A stretch of 64,000 nt of DNA, from the NCBI GenBank assembly GCA_003184365.1, contig NKYR01000075.1, forward strand, positions 62,398-126,397, written 5' to 3'. A program made the position numbers and the translations under genes. The notes below the pieces were generated by a model that searched no databases, was not told the origin of the DNA, and saw only the letters and a list, made by a program, of their open reading frames with translations. Of the stretch, positions 12,134-23,613 are shown piece by piece. The first letter of the stretch is position 1. Every line of letters begins with the position of its first letter. The stretch comes from Evernia prunastri. Its lineage: Eukaryota > Ascomycota > Lecanoromycetes > Lecanorales > Parmeliaceae.

Positions 12134-14514
12134 GATGTCTGGATAAGAAGTTCAGGTCTTCGACTTCGAACAAGAAGAATGAATCGCAGTAACCAGAACC
12201 AGAGACATAAGTAGACATATCGGAATTCTTTGGTTCTGCCATTACTCGGATAAACTGCATCCAAGGTGGATATAATTACACGGTTTGGTCGGTCCTTAAT
12301 CAATTCGAGACGTCAAGATGGTTAGATTTAGATTGATGCTTAACCTACAGAATTGGATTCCATAGAAGATGGGACTCGAAGTGTCCATCGCAGCTGTGTA
12401 ACAGAGCTTTCAAAGATATTACTCGTATAAACAATCAAAGAGTAAGAGTGAAGTTAGCGATTCGTTCTTGAGAAGTTGCAGATCTGTGGTTGAAATTTTT
12501 TATTTCCGTAGCTAGTCCAGATTTTGATTAGTCATCTTATGGCAACGCTCGGGTTTACATTTTGGTGTCCATAATTATGAGCAACGCTCATGCCACAGAA
12601 CTTGGTACTCGATCCAGAGAACTCCGTCACAAAATTCGCGCTCCACAAGGGGGATGCTAGTGGGAAGCTAACCAACAGTGTGCGATGTTACGTCTATCCG
12701 GGATATCATTGTAGTACTCGAGAATGAGGTGATCGTGGTAAGACCACAACCAGGTCATGAGACCGCAAAACCAGAAAGTTCCCAACCGAACAGCTTTATG
12801 GCAGCGTGACCAGACTTTATCCGAAACATCAGCTGAGAACTCGAACCAGCCGATGAAAGAGTTGCAAAACTCAGCTTTCGTGCTCTGAGAATGATGACCT
12901 GGCCAATTTCTGACGGCAAAGAGCGCTTTCCGTATGTACGACATGATCTGAGCCAGAGGAGTCACTGAATTCGCTCTCTCCTTTGGGAAAAGAAGAGCAA
13001 TTATGGGACTGCCGGAGATGTTTTCACTTGGCACGTCGCTAGCTGAGATACTCGACGAAGATCGGAAGGTTTAACGCACTATGAATGCGTGAAATTGACC
13101 AAAAGGATTATCGCAGGCCAACGTACGGAGTACGTTTCCTATGGTTGTCCCCAATCAGAAGCCGCAAGTGAAGACAATGCAAATGAGCATACACGGTCAT
13201 TCTCCAAAACCTACAAAAGACTTTGGCAATGGAAATAGTGCGTCGGTGGAGGCTGCATATCAGAAACCAATGCGAAACGCGCCTTTGATAAGAAAGCATA
13301 CCTGCCCGATTATATTGAATTGGTGGCGGGTCTAAGTGAGAGTACGGGGTGTGTCGTTTGGGTCGGGACCCATATCCATGCGGTGGGCAAAAGCTTCAGC
13401 TAGGAAACTACAACTAAACGAATCGTGTCTTGCAGCGGCCTTTGACCAGCCTGAAACGAACGTCTAGATATTTCCGACCGCCGGGTGCATAATGTGTTTG
13501 CTGTGGTTAGAGCCCTTGCCCGCTCATTCTTTTCGTTGAGAATGACAGATAATCGCTTAGGATATTGACAGACTACCGGGATACTTGTGGTTTGGGTCTG
13601 TCGGTGACTGAAAGAAGTGGGTAAACTCCGCTGCGGAATGTTTTGAGGACCATTGTCTGTGCGGCGATGACTGAATTACGTGAAGCTGGTGATAACTGCT
13701 CTCGGTGGGAGTTTGGTTATGGTGCTGGTGTAGGTGGTTTATGGCTGATGTTTCTGATTGACTATATCGCTCTAGACTTTAGGGTGATTGCATAAAAGTG
13801 CTGACGACGAACGGAGCAGTTTCACGCGCGTTGGCGTTGTTTTGTCAAAGGGTCGATCGCATACAGATGCTTCTCATTTTTGATCTCAGTCGTATTTTGT
13901 TACTTCGATTGGGATAAACTGCTAGGAATGGTAAGTAACTCAATGGAAATATCTCTAGGCCATGTCAGGGACGTAGGCTCTGAACAAAACATTGCGCTCA
14001 GTCCGCTGGAAATGTTATGCGGCATGGGATTGGATAGAGAATGACCTTGGAGAACCATTCACTGCTTATTGACAGATCACATAAGCGCAATTTCTCAAAG
14101 AAAAAAAGCCTACTCGAAAGTCTCGAAGCCTGTCTTTTCCGCGCGCGTGGTACGTCGCTGCCGTCTCTGAACACGAAGCAGAAGGATATCGGACACTCAA
14201 CCCAAAATAACCATTCGGATGCGTCTCAGCACGACGCGAGCGCTGACGGTGGCTGATGGCCCAACTATTGCGAAAGTCCTACAGAATAAACAGCACTCGG
14301 TAGCGAATATTTCGATATCTGCACCAGTTTGAAAGGGAAAGGCGGTCCGGAAAACGCGGCAACCGCAGAAGCATTTCATTCGTATCGGCTTCGATTCATA
14401 TTGGCGCTTAGCCGCGAGCATCTAGGATGTCGCTACGAAACAAAAATACTTCGCTGCAATATCAAGTTAATTCTTGGGACCGATAAAGCACCGGACTCCT
14501 AAAGATCATCCATC
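12134..14514. other. long intergenic stretch, one doubtful open frame
   Basis: No recognised gene. The only frame of note is on the minus strand at 12657-13034. It is Trp/His-rich in its second half (motif GTFWFCGLMTWLW) and its first ATG lies near 12943. It has no domain and no clear 5' exon. The interval around 13340-14000 has no coding character on either strand. Confidence 0.35.
12657..12943 (-). CDS. doubtful small open frame
   Basis: An uninterrupted frame begins with ATG near 12943 and gives about 95 aa. It contains a short aromatic, hydrophobic segment (FWFCGLMTWLW) but no signal peptide. The frame is open for a further 30 codons upstream. I do not recognise a family and no splice signals clearly extend it. 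It could be chance. Confidence 0.15.
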
Positions 14515-15099
14515 ATGATTGTAAGTCCCCACATCTTGTCGCTAGCGGCCCTCACCGCCGCAATCAACGCACCACCATCCCTTCTTCCATCCCCCAGCGC
14601 CGATCCCACCACAACAACAATCCCCCCACCTTCCCCCCTCGCCGTCTCCTACCGCTGCGCCTCCCCCGCCCAACACGACGCCGACCGCCGCATCCCCTCC
14701 GCGCTCGACTGCCTCAACGTCCTCACCTTCATCCTCGCCACCACGCCCAACCACGACCGCCCGAGCCAGTGGAGCAACGACCCAACCCCGGGCCAAAACC
14801 CCTTGCCCTACCGCCGCACGAGCGGCTCCTGCCAGCTCGTCGTCCGCCTCACCGCGTCGGCGCGGCCGGCGCCGACGGTCGATCAGGTCGTTGGGGCCGC
14901 GATGCGCATCACGGAGGTGTGCATCCTGGACGGCAGGCCGGGGGTGAGGCGTTGGGGGGGGACGGCGCTGGCGGGCGTGGGGCGCTATTTGGATGTTATC
15001 GTTTGGGGGACGGCGGAGGAGGGAGGGAGTGGTGGGGGTTTGAGCGATGGGGTTGTTGCGTTGAATGGATCTGGGGTGTGGGTGGCTGATGTCTCTTAG
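14515..15099 (+). CDS. small secreted protein, 194 aa, intronless
   Basis: The product has a signal peptide (hydrophobic core HILSLAALTAAINA) and a Pro/Ser/Thr-rich stretch, then a compact domain containing four Cys. The pattern is a Cys near the start of a helix (ALDCLNVLTFIL), a Trp (SQWSND), LPYRR, a Cys in SGSCQLVVRL and a Cys in ITEVCIL, followed by a Gly-rich strand pair (GRYLDVIVWG). I have seen this layout in uncharacterised secreted fungal proteins, but I know no function. GC is very high at codon third positions, in contrast to the AT-richer flanks. The first codons read ATG ATT GTA AGT, which resembles a splice donor, but the frame runs uninterrupted from this ATG to the stop, so I keep it unspliced. 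Confidence 0.65.
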   Translation: MIVSPHILSLAALTAAINAPPSLLPSPSADPTTTTIPPPSPLAVSYRCASPAQHDADRRIPSALDCLNVLTFILATTPNHDRPSQWSNDPTPGQNPLPYRRTSGSCQLVVRLTASARPAPTVDQVVGAAMRITEVCILDGRPGVRRWGGTALAGVGRYLDVIVWGTAEEGGSGGGLSDGVVALNGSGVWVADVS

Positions 15100-15861
15100 A
15101 GTTGGATAGCTACGAAGGTATGAGGTCGATAAAAAAGCACATGAAGAAGCCCTATTTCCAGTCTATTCAAATCATGAGCAAGCCCGATGTATCACAACTA
15201 CTCTATCAAGATTAATCGGCAGCTTCTCCAAGCCTTTGAGCGAGGACGAGGAACAGCGTTTCCCTCATTTCTGGGCCGTCCTTCCCTCCCCAAACAACCA
15301 TGACTGCACAAAAGCCGGTTCTCGATTCTTCTACGATATTTTCTCGAGCCACTAATACGAAGTTTCCAAGCGCACATCATCTAGCACGAAAAAGCTAAAC
15401 GCCGCTGAAACCGGTCAGGGCATGTTCTCTCGACCGCTGATTAACAGGTCAGACCTGACAACCTAGATTGATGTTCCAGCGCGGAACAAAACGGTAGCGC
15501 TCGAAGAAGGAGTGCATAAGCTAGCGGCGAAGGTCGTGACTATCTAATGGTGGTGATACAGTTTTTGAGCTGAGAGACTAAGGTGGGAGAAAGACAGCGA
15601 TGTCTTTGAGTTGAAATTATTGTCGTCCACCCTCGTCGGTTGGTGTGTATCCATGCTCTTCGCCTCATTATCTCGCATATGGTAAAGCCGGGGCAGTGCA
15701 GAGGAAGTGCGCAAGGGCGCGACCGGAGAAGGCGCGGCGGGATGGGTTTCAGAGCCGTCGGTCAGTCAGTATCCGCAGCGATCGGACGGGGAATTCCAAT
15801 ATATGTGCGCCGGTAGGCCAGACTCTTTTGAGGTTTCGTTGGCTTGTTGATTCGGCAGACG
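15100..15861. other. intergenic, no gene recognised
   Basis: This is the flank between two secreted-protein genes. No coherent frame or repeat is seen. Confidence 0.4.
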
Positions 15862-16629
15862 ATGCACTTTTTCGCAACATGCCTTTATGCCCTTTTGCTT
15901 CAGCCATGGGTCTCGGTCGGTGCGGTACCGGCGCCAAATCCTGCCATATCCAGTGCCAGTGCGCCCACTTTGAACCTGTACGCTTCAGAGATCAATATCA
16001 GGACTTTGTCCAGCGTGACCGCTGCAAATTTCTCTAGGTGATCCTGATCCCTCCACGAAGAAAAGGTCGAGACGCTAGCGTTAAGCAGTAGCACGATCCC
16101 GAAACCATTGAAGTATACACCCACGCTTCCCTCAATAAGAAAATAAACCAACTGACTCCAACCACCAGCGTCTTCCCCGACCCGTACGACCTAATCGTGC
16201 TCACGGACCAGCTCACCATGGAACTTTACGGCTACCGCGACCCCGTCCCCGAAGCCGACCTCGACAAATGCATCAGCGCCGTGTGCAAGGACCTGTAAAA
16301 CCTACATGCAGCAAAGCCGTACATCTGGTCGTCGGGCGACGTCTACTTCTCTCTGCTGCACCCGGACGAGCGCTTGACCTGGGGCCAGTTTCTTGCTCGC
16401 GCCCGTGCAGATGAAACGCTTCGTGAAGGACAACGGTCTCCGGGGTATGCAGTTCATCCTCCTGTGGCGCGGGCTCGGCCCCGTCGGGTACGGTCAGCTC
16501 GTTGTGGGTCGTCGTGCGGCGGCGTTGGCGGTGGATCGGTTGACCGGTCTTGACAAAGGGACGAGCAAATCGATCGGGCCGAGGCTACCGGGGCACGGTC
16601 TTCCTGACGGCGGTGGAGAGATTGCATAG
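15862..16629 (+). pseudogene. broken secreted-protein gene (one nonsense codon, one frameshift)
   Basis: A signal peptide is encoded from the ATG near 15862 (core FFATCLYALLLQPWVSV, ending AVPAP). After about 58 codons a donor (AG|GTGATC, about 16037) and an acceptor (CCACCAG, about 16171) join in frame to a domain starting VFPDPYDLIVLTDQLTM. That frame runs to a TAA at 16296-16298, and open codons continue after it (NLHAAKPYIW...). Near 16388 the frame slips by one base: the continuation (VQMKRFVKDNGLRGMQF) is in the next frame and ends with GYGQLVVG. The stop is one C-to-T change away from a Gln codon. The final block resembles the C-terminal end of the protein encoded at 312-1439. Two independent lesions and intact sequence on both sides indicate a fairly young pseudogene. 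Confidence 0.65.
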
Positions 16630-17245
16630 CGGCTACGAGCGGTGGCGGGGTGCAGTATCTGATCGAAAGCGAGGCCGCGACGACCATGCGTGCGTGCGCT
16701 TTCGTACTGTTACGCTGCGGGCGGGGGTGGGTTTGGTCCTGGGTACCCACAGAAGGTCTCAAGTGGCATATGTGGGCGTTTTTACGATAATACCAAGAGC
16801 CCGCCAACAACAAAATCCACCACTACTAGCGTTGGTACATCGCGTCCGTCTAAAGCGCTGATAGGCTTCAAACCAAACCAAAGCAGACTCCTTCGGATGT
16901 CTAGCAGGTGGGAGTCTTGAGTTCGAGATCCAGGGATACGAAGGAGCTTGCTTGCGATCACCCATGATCCGTCGTCGAGGTAATATGAGCTCATTAGCTG
17001 CACTAGTACCCTGGCCGTAGTGGTTCTTCGCGAATAAGGTTGCTCTTTGTATATGGTTGGGCCAGTGTTTAGAAAAAGGGCTTCGATCAATGGAATCGGA
17101 TCATGCTGCAACGCTACCAGAGCTTATATCATGTTGGCTCTTTACTCTTAAAGGAGATGGTGCCACTTCAGCGCTTTGAAGAGATAGGAGAGAATAGATG
17201 TACTTTTCATTCAAATCGTTGTCTGTCATCTGATATGTATCATTA
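16630..17245. other. intergenic, no gene recognised
   Basis: This is the 3' flank of the broken secreted-protein gene and of the convergent transporter gene. No coherent coding frame is seen. Confidence 0.4.
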
Positions 17246-19222
17246 TCAAGTCTTGGAGCCTTCCGCTTTCCGTTTCTGATTAAGCGCCTCTAGGTCCTTT
17301 TTTCCGATTTTGATACTCTTCCACTCAAGACAAAGAGCGGCGACAAAACCTAGGCCCGATGTCACAATCCCAACCCAGAAGACTTTTCGCAACGCCGTGT
17401 TGTACACATCGAGAAGTGCGGGTATCCTTTCTTCCGGAACCAAACCGCGGAAACCCGTGGCGCCGGCCGCAACGACAGCGTCGATGTTGACGCCAGGTAG
17501 TGCAGCGTCATAAAGCTCATTGAGAAGAACGGTATTGCCGACAGTAGCGAAGATGGCCCCACCGAGAGCTTGAAAAGCGGACGCCAGGGACGAGCCGACG
17601 GCGAGGTTTTCACTTTTTAGAACACTCTGCACGGAGACGTAGCCTTGCTGGATTGCCATACCAATCCCGATCGAAGTGAGAACCTCGTAGCCAATCCATT
17701 TCGAAGAGCTGCTGTTGACTGATAAGGTGCTGAGGAGACCGGAGCCAACGGTTGCAATGGCGGAGCCAAGGATGGCCGGAGGTTTGAAGTAGCCAATCTT
17801 CGAGACGAAAACACCAACCAGAATCGCGAACAAAGAATTCCCCACCAAATACGGGATCATGTTGACGCCAGAGCCAAGCGCACTATTGTGCCGAATCGCC
17901 TGGAACCAGATGGGAAGGTAGTAAACTTGGATCAGAAGTGTGGCATAGAGGAAAAAGGTGTTGAAACAGCCGGCGGCTACACTGCGCTGAGTCATGAGGG
18001 AAGGAGGTATAAGGGCTCGATCACCTTTCCACCATTGCCAGACTATGAAACATATCAGTCCGCATCCCGCTCCGACGAGTAGACCAATGACTCGAGAGGT
18101 GTTCCACGCATGCGGACTTGCACTGTACTGTAAGGCCAAGAAGAACATGACTGCTGTGGATAGGAGTATTGCATTGCCGATGAAGTCGAGTTCAAGAAGC
18201 ATCTGAGTCAGAGAGCGAGACGGGGTTTTCTTGTTCTGCGGGTTGAAAAAGAGGATAGTGGCTGCGGCTACTAGGCCACCTATAGGCAGGTTAATGTAGA
18301 AGCACCAGCGCCAGGTAGCGTGGTCTGTGAAGGCACCACCCAGGATGGGCCCAACAATCGCTCCACCTCCGAACCTAGATCCACTCTCAGTCCACCAGCA
18401 TCATGCATATTACACAGACGAAAGGAAGTGGTAGAGAAGAACGTACATGACGCCAAATATAGCAGCGTACAGGGGCCGTTTTTGCAGAGGGTAGCTCATG
18501 GCAACGACCACATAGGCTCCTGTCGCTATTCCAGCACCTCCCGTTCCAGCAATAGCTCTACCCGCAATGAGAACCTGAGAGCTTGGGGCCACGCCGCATA
18601 TCAGGCTTCCGAGTTCGAAGAGGAAGAGCCCACTCAGGAAGGTCCACTTGGCATTGACCAATCCGTATATGCGTCCGTATGTAGGTAGGAAAGAGCAGGC
18701 GGTGATAAGGTAGGCACTCGCGTACCAGCCGACATCGTTGTAAGAGTGGAACTGATTTGTGATATGTGGTATGGCCTGATGATGATGAGATTGATCAGTA
18801 ATGCCCGTGACGGTCGGAACTGATGGCTGACTCACAGTTGCAATGATGGTTCGATCTAGGGAGACGAGGAACATAGATACGCACAAGGCGGTCATGAGAA
18901 CCGCCAGCGCCAGGGGCGCTGGATCTCGGACTTTGTGGCCCTCGGAAGGGGCATGGTCTGTGGCGGTATGTTTCTCAAGTTCCAGCTCCTGCGAACTTGG
19001 TGTAGGAATCTCGGATGTGCCAGCTGGAGCGCTGTGTTTCCCGATCATTTGTGAAGTATATGAAGTATTGGCCTTGTCGAATACGTCTCTTGCCTGTACT
19101 CTCTCGGGGTCAGCGCTTCCAGAAGACATGGCCGGGCCGTTTCTATAGAAGGGTGATTTGAAAGGCTCGTTGCCTGCGTGAGGATGGTCGTAGGATTGAA
19201 GCTTGATCCATGAAGACGGCAT
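17246..19222 (-). CDS. MFS multidrug/toxin exporter, DHA2 family (14 TM)
   Basis: A proton-coupled drug or metabolite exporter of the plasma membrane (family knowledge). Exons 19222-18836, 18775-18447 and 18374-17246 join to 614 aa. The N terminus is about 85 aa, hydrophilic and cytoplasmic. TM1 carries the DHA2 motif LDRTIIAT, and the first intron falls exactly after it, continuing into AIPHITNQF. Next come VGWYASAYLI, the loop motif TYGRIYG, RAIAGTGGAG, antiporter motif C (GGAIVGPILGG) and the DHA2 signature WRWCFYINLPIGG. The C-terminal half has the remaining helices and ends in a basic tail. All hallmark motifs are intact. The neighbour is an elongase on the other strand, with a 1.5-kb shared promoter interval. 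There is no biosynthetic backbone gene beside it, so a role in a metabolite cluster is not supported. An upstream frame gives an alternative N terminus, but the chosen ATG best fits the family. Confidence 0.9.
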
Positions 19223-20689
19223 GATTGTTTCTGACGATATTGCAGCGTAGATGGGCCGAGATTATTGGTCCGTTTGACCGAGAGAAGAGAGTAGTAGTAG
19301 AGGCAAGAAAGGGAGAGGAAAAGAGAGGAAAAGGTAGTATGAGGGACGACCTTGATGGGACCAGAGCAGGTAGGCCAAAGAGGCAGCTTTGACCCCTTGG
19401 ACAGCGTTTCGAGGGTCAGATAGCTAGACAACATGTCTGAGTTGAAGAGACTAAGTAATTACAAGGTGCTAAGAAAGTCAGGCAGCCGCTCGATGAAACA
19501 TACTTTACATGATACAGCCCTAGATTAATGAAATGTAACATGCTAAGGTAAAGTCAAATAAAATACAAAAAGTAAATAAAATAAGGAGATAGATGGTCAA
19601 AGCAAAGGAAAAGACGTCAAGAGGAAGAAAGACGTGTGATGTATCATGTAAATCATGAATGACCAATAATTAGGAGTATTTGATCTCCTAATTGAAGTAA
19701 ATCTCCAGATTACCTTACCGTCCAAGCCCCCCAACACAACTTACCTTACTTTACTTTACTGTTGTAGAGCCCTAAATGTGGAGCATCGTAAAAATCCCCG
19801 ATGTGGAGCATGTTATCACTTAATTACGGACATCAGGACCCAAGTGGCTAAGCCGCCGTGGCCCGTGTGTGTGATTTGGGAGCCACTACAAGGGTCTCGC
19901 CCCACCCAATCTAGTAAGCTTGACCGAGATAATGCTCGAGATCTTTACGCTTGGAGCCAGAAGAATGCCGGTTGGTAAAAGACTAATCCCAAGGGGGAAA
20001 AAAGAAGATCCGCCGTAGAGAGTAAAGTATGTAAAGCGGGAAGTTTCGGTGGGGAAAATCCCCTAGTTGCGTCGGGCGCATGGGGACGATCAGCCAAGTT
20101 AAGGCTGAGGCTTTTTTTTTCTTGTTCCACACATTTTTGCCATGGCAATCTAACTTTCGACCATATAAACTGGAAGCGAGATTCACTGCTCTAGCATCAT
20201 TTCTACCATCTAGATCACTACCTATGCCATCCTCTCGCTTTGACATATTATTGACACCCTTTCAATCATGCACAGTTGCGTAAGATATACATTGATCTAC
20301 AACGCTTCCTTGTTCGTGTCTTCCGTCCTACGCGTTACCTAAGTCAGCATCACAAGATCTTATCCTGCCGCCTTGATTCAAACCGGGTTACATCCCCCGT
20401 CGGGCAAATATCTCCTTGACGGCCACGAAGCTCTTGGCTCGACGTGAGAGCTTTAGTATCCATCTGGGCAGTACTGACTTGAGCTTCGAGAATTTGGCTC
20501 AACTGCGTTAGGTATAAGTAGACTTCTTATAAACATCCTGGCACTGGTACTGAAGCTCCTACTCCTCATCATTTGCAGAGGGGTTCAGCTGTACACAGCA
20601 ACAGAGAGACTACGCTGTTCGTCTTCATCATCGTCATCATCTTGTACTATTCAAAATCACCTCACACACCGACGTATCGCCTTGTCGTA
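19223..20689. other. divergent promoter region between MFS and ELO genes
   Basis: No gene is seen. The interval is strand-asymmetric, with purine-rich stretches at 19280-19330 and 19560-19630. It has short runs of TTACTTTAC-like repeats at 19740-19760 and a TATA-like element (CATATAAACT) near 20161. The last 150 nt before the ELO start are CT-rich and are probably its 5' leader. Confidence 0.45.
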
Positions 20690-21849
20690 ATGGAGGTCAG
20701 CGCGTCGTCTCCTCAGGACTCCATGCTATGGCCGATTCATTCAGCCGCTTCACCATGGGTCCTATTCTCCAGAATATGGAAGGCAGCAATGGGCTATGCT
20801 CCGGGCGACTTCCTCTTCATTCCCGGTGAAACGATCCTCTCGACCGCGAAAGAGACAGCAACAGTCATAGCATTATACTACCTGGTAATCTTCTACGGAA
20901 AGAGGTGGATGAAATCTCGTCCAGCGTTTGAAATGACAACCCTCTTCCTACTGCACAACTTCCTCCTATCAGTATTTAGTGCGTTCTTGCTCTCCCTTTT
21001 CATCGAGGAGCTGGCACCTGGATTATGGGCGCACGGTATTTATGAAAACATCTGCGGGACTGGAGGATGGACAAAGCGTCTGGTCACTCTCTACTATGTC
21101 AGTGCCGTCTGATATCGCGTCCGATCATCACAGCTCGCAACATGTAATTCCACTGACCGAATACCCAGGTGAATTACCTCACCAAATACTTCGAACTGGT
21201 TGACACCGTATTTCTCGTTCTCAAAAAGAAGCCCATGAGTACGTTCCTGCGCAAACGAGTCCTTCTCTCTACCTTTTTTAACCGTTCTCAAAACAGCTTT
21301 CCTTCACTGCTATCATCACGGCGCAACAGTCCTCCTCTGCTACACCCAGCTGGAAGGGCAAACATCCGTTTCATGGGTGCCCATCACTCTCAACCTGCTC
21401 GTCCACGTCCTCATGTACTGGTACTACTTTCAGAGCTCACGCGGTATCCGTGTCTGGTGGAAGGAATGGATCACTCGACTTCAAATCTTACAATTCCTGA
21501 TCGACCTTGGTAAGCAGTACCCCTTTCCCCCTCTCTCCCCCCCCCCCCCCCCCCCCCCCCCCAAAATAGGGTGCTTCCGGAATGTTAACCTTACCCTCAA
21601 CAAGCATTCATATACTTCGCCTCGTACAACCGGGCCGTGAGCACTGTCGCCCCGTGGATGCCACACGTCGGTACGTGCACCGGAAGCTGGTTCGCGGCAT
21701 CCATGGGCTGCATCATCCTGACGTCGTATCTGGTCCTCTTCATCTCATTCTACCTCATCACCTATCGCGGATCGTCTCGCTTGAAGCGAAACACTGGAGC
21801 GGAAAAGGTGGTCGTGGGCGTCAAGAGACAGTTCGTGTCGCAGGATTAG
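20690..21849 (+). CDS. ELO-family fatty acid elongase (3-ketoacyl-CoA synthase)
   Basis: Condensing enzyme of ER fatty-acid elongation: it joins malonyl-CoA to an acyl-CoA to make 3-ketoacyl-CoA. Exons 20690-21097, 21169-21238, 21297-21509 and 21605-21849 join exactly to 311 aa. Polytopic membrane segments are evident. Family motifs appear in order: KYFELVDTVFLVLKKK (exon 2), the catalytic His box HCYHH at about 163-167, a MYWYYF motif (the family usually has MYxYY), and LQILQFL before the last intron. The C-terminal tail is basic (KRNTG, KRQ), as expected for ER retention, although no canonical KKxx ends it. Intron 3 holds an uninterrupted run of 26 C between donor and branch point. Yeast Elo1-3 are of similar size; the acyl chain-length preference cannot be read from the sequence. 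Confidence 0.92.
21537..21562 (+). repeat. homopolymer C tract (26 nt) inside ELO intron 3
   Basis: A continuous C run preceded by a CT-rich segment, about 40 nt upstream of the acceptor at 21604. Its length may be uncertain in the assembly. Confidence 0.95.
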
Positions 21850-22113
21850 ACGAGGTTTTGTTGACTTCGTGCATCGGTCTTTTAGTTTGGTCTTGAAGCC
21901 TAGGAGACCCCTTCAAAGTCTGGGAGGCTGATAGAATCTTCCTCATAACATCTCAAGAATCGATCCCCAAAATAGCCGATTGTGCGTATGTTTATGTGAT
22001 TTGAACTTTCCCAAAGCCAAAATTACTCCCGTCTGAACAGGCTGCGAGGTATATGTCGTACACCCCCCCCACACCACCCCCTCGCCCTCCTCCGGTAGCT
22101 ACAAGAACCCCCC

Positions 22114-22135
22114 NAAAAAAAAAAAAAAAAAAAAA
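22114..22135 (+). repeat. ambiguous base followed by poly-A run
   Basis: A run of C is followed by N at 22114 and then 21 A. The N marks an unresolved base in the assembly at a homopolymer junction. Confidence 0.95.
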
Positions 22136-22288
22136 CGGGTAGCTATACACCAACCCCCACCAGCGTCCCCACCCACTTCAGAGCGCAACAGCCCGTACAA
22201 CTCAAAACTCCCTTCCTTTTTTCCCCGACTGTATCCAACAGGCTGTACATATGTACAACCCCAAACCCCGCTTCCTGGACTGTAAGTT

Positions 22289-22311
22289 GCAACCAACCAA
22301 CCAACCAACCC
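22289..22311 (+). repeat. (CCAA)n microsatellite
   Basis: Five consecutive CCAA units, directly followed by a GATCGATC palindrome. Confidence 0.85.
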
Positions 22312-22498
22312 GATCGATCCAACGTTGACGCTCGTCATTATTCTCGGAAAGCTGGCGGCGGTATACATAACACCGTTGGCAGGGGGGGCAGTGATTTTGT
22401 ACTCAGCCCCCAGCAGGGTTAACCCCCGGTGCGAGGTAGCCCTGGGCCTTTGTCGTTGCTAGGTAGGGGTGGGGTGTGAGGCTGTGAGGTTGTTGAGC

Positions 22499-22680
22499 GG
22501 GTTGGGAGGGTTGGGAGTTGGGGTTAGCGCATTTTTTTTCTTTTTCATTAAATTAGCCGAGCGAGGCTTTTGTTTCGTGCCTAAGGTTAGCTAGCCATTG
22601 TTCGCGTAGAGTACAGGGTGAGCAGGGCGGGGGAGGGATACGCGCCGGAGAGCTCTGGGGTCGGGATGGGTTGGGTTGGG
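22499..22680 (+). repeat. two G-quadruplex-type G-run clusters
   Basis: At 22499-22515 four GGG runs are separated by 1-2 nt. At 22657-22680 five runs of three or four G are separated by 2 nt. Both lie on the plus strand in a gene-free interval. Confidence 0.7.
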
Positions 22681-23613
22681 ACGGATTCAGATGTCCTGCG
22701 CATATCGCATTGGTGGGGTGCGTTGGTCTTGAGGGGTTGCTGCCTTCGGGATGGGAATATTGATGACGGCTGGTTGTTTTCCATGGAGGAATAACCGTAT
22801 CTACCTGGAAATGCAAAATGCAATCCTTAAAACCCGATATATCCGACACAACAACCAAAACACCTACATTTCATCGAAACCGTGTGACCAAATGGTCTGT
22901 CTCAAGAGAGTTATTTCTTTATGTAGATAAGGCGTTCTATTGTATTAGAGAAGCAATGTTATACTTTTTTTTGAGTCTTATTATCTGTTGGAATCAGCCA
23001 ATCACTGGCCTGCATTCTGATTACTAATCACTAGTTCCCCGCACTAGCTCTCCGCACATAAATAACCTCTTGCCTGCATCCTTCTTACACTGTACCATCA
23101 AGTCATTACATAGCATGCAATACATACATCTATGCACATTAGAGACCACTTAGACCATCATTTCCAACATCATCTTATGCGGTTGATAGGTTACAGTCTA
23201 TTTGGGATTGTGCCCTCGGGGTTGCGCTATCTGAGGTGCTGGTTTCCAAGCAACCTCGCGCGGTGATGGATGTGAGCGCGCTGAGGATGAAACGGTTTCC
23301 ATGCACGGAAGAAATAACAACGGGTCGGGATATTACAACCTTGGATCCTGACGGAGGGGATCGCAAGCAATATATTTATCCACTCTCGCAGACGCTGTGA
23401 TTTCTTAGCGGTGATGATAAGTTATGCTGTTGCATTTCCATGCAGATGATGGTAATTATCTAGATATCAAAAGGCCGACCGAGCAGATCCCATAACCACC
23501 CGGAGGGACCTCAAGCAGGTCCTCAATCCATTGTCGTCCTAAACGCTGCAACCTTTAGCGTGTGACCAAAAGGTAACGCCATTCCCCTTCCCTTCCCGTG
23601 CAGATGGTGGTAT

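Larger units (their letters stand above)
21850..23613. other. gene-free, low-complexity and G/C-skewed stretch
   Basis: No gene is seen. The stretch holds a poly-A run with an ambiguous base, a CCAA tetranucleotide repeat and two G-quadruplex-type G-run clusters, all listed separately. From about 22820 to 23400 the DNA turns AT-rich. Confidence 0.5.

Noticed and set aside
14515..14525. Splice donor (GTAAGT) right after the ATG of the secreted-protein gene
   Set aside because: The frame is uninterrupted from this ATG through a good signal peptide to the stop, so no intron is needed.
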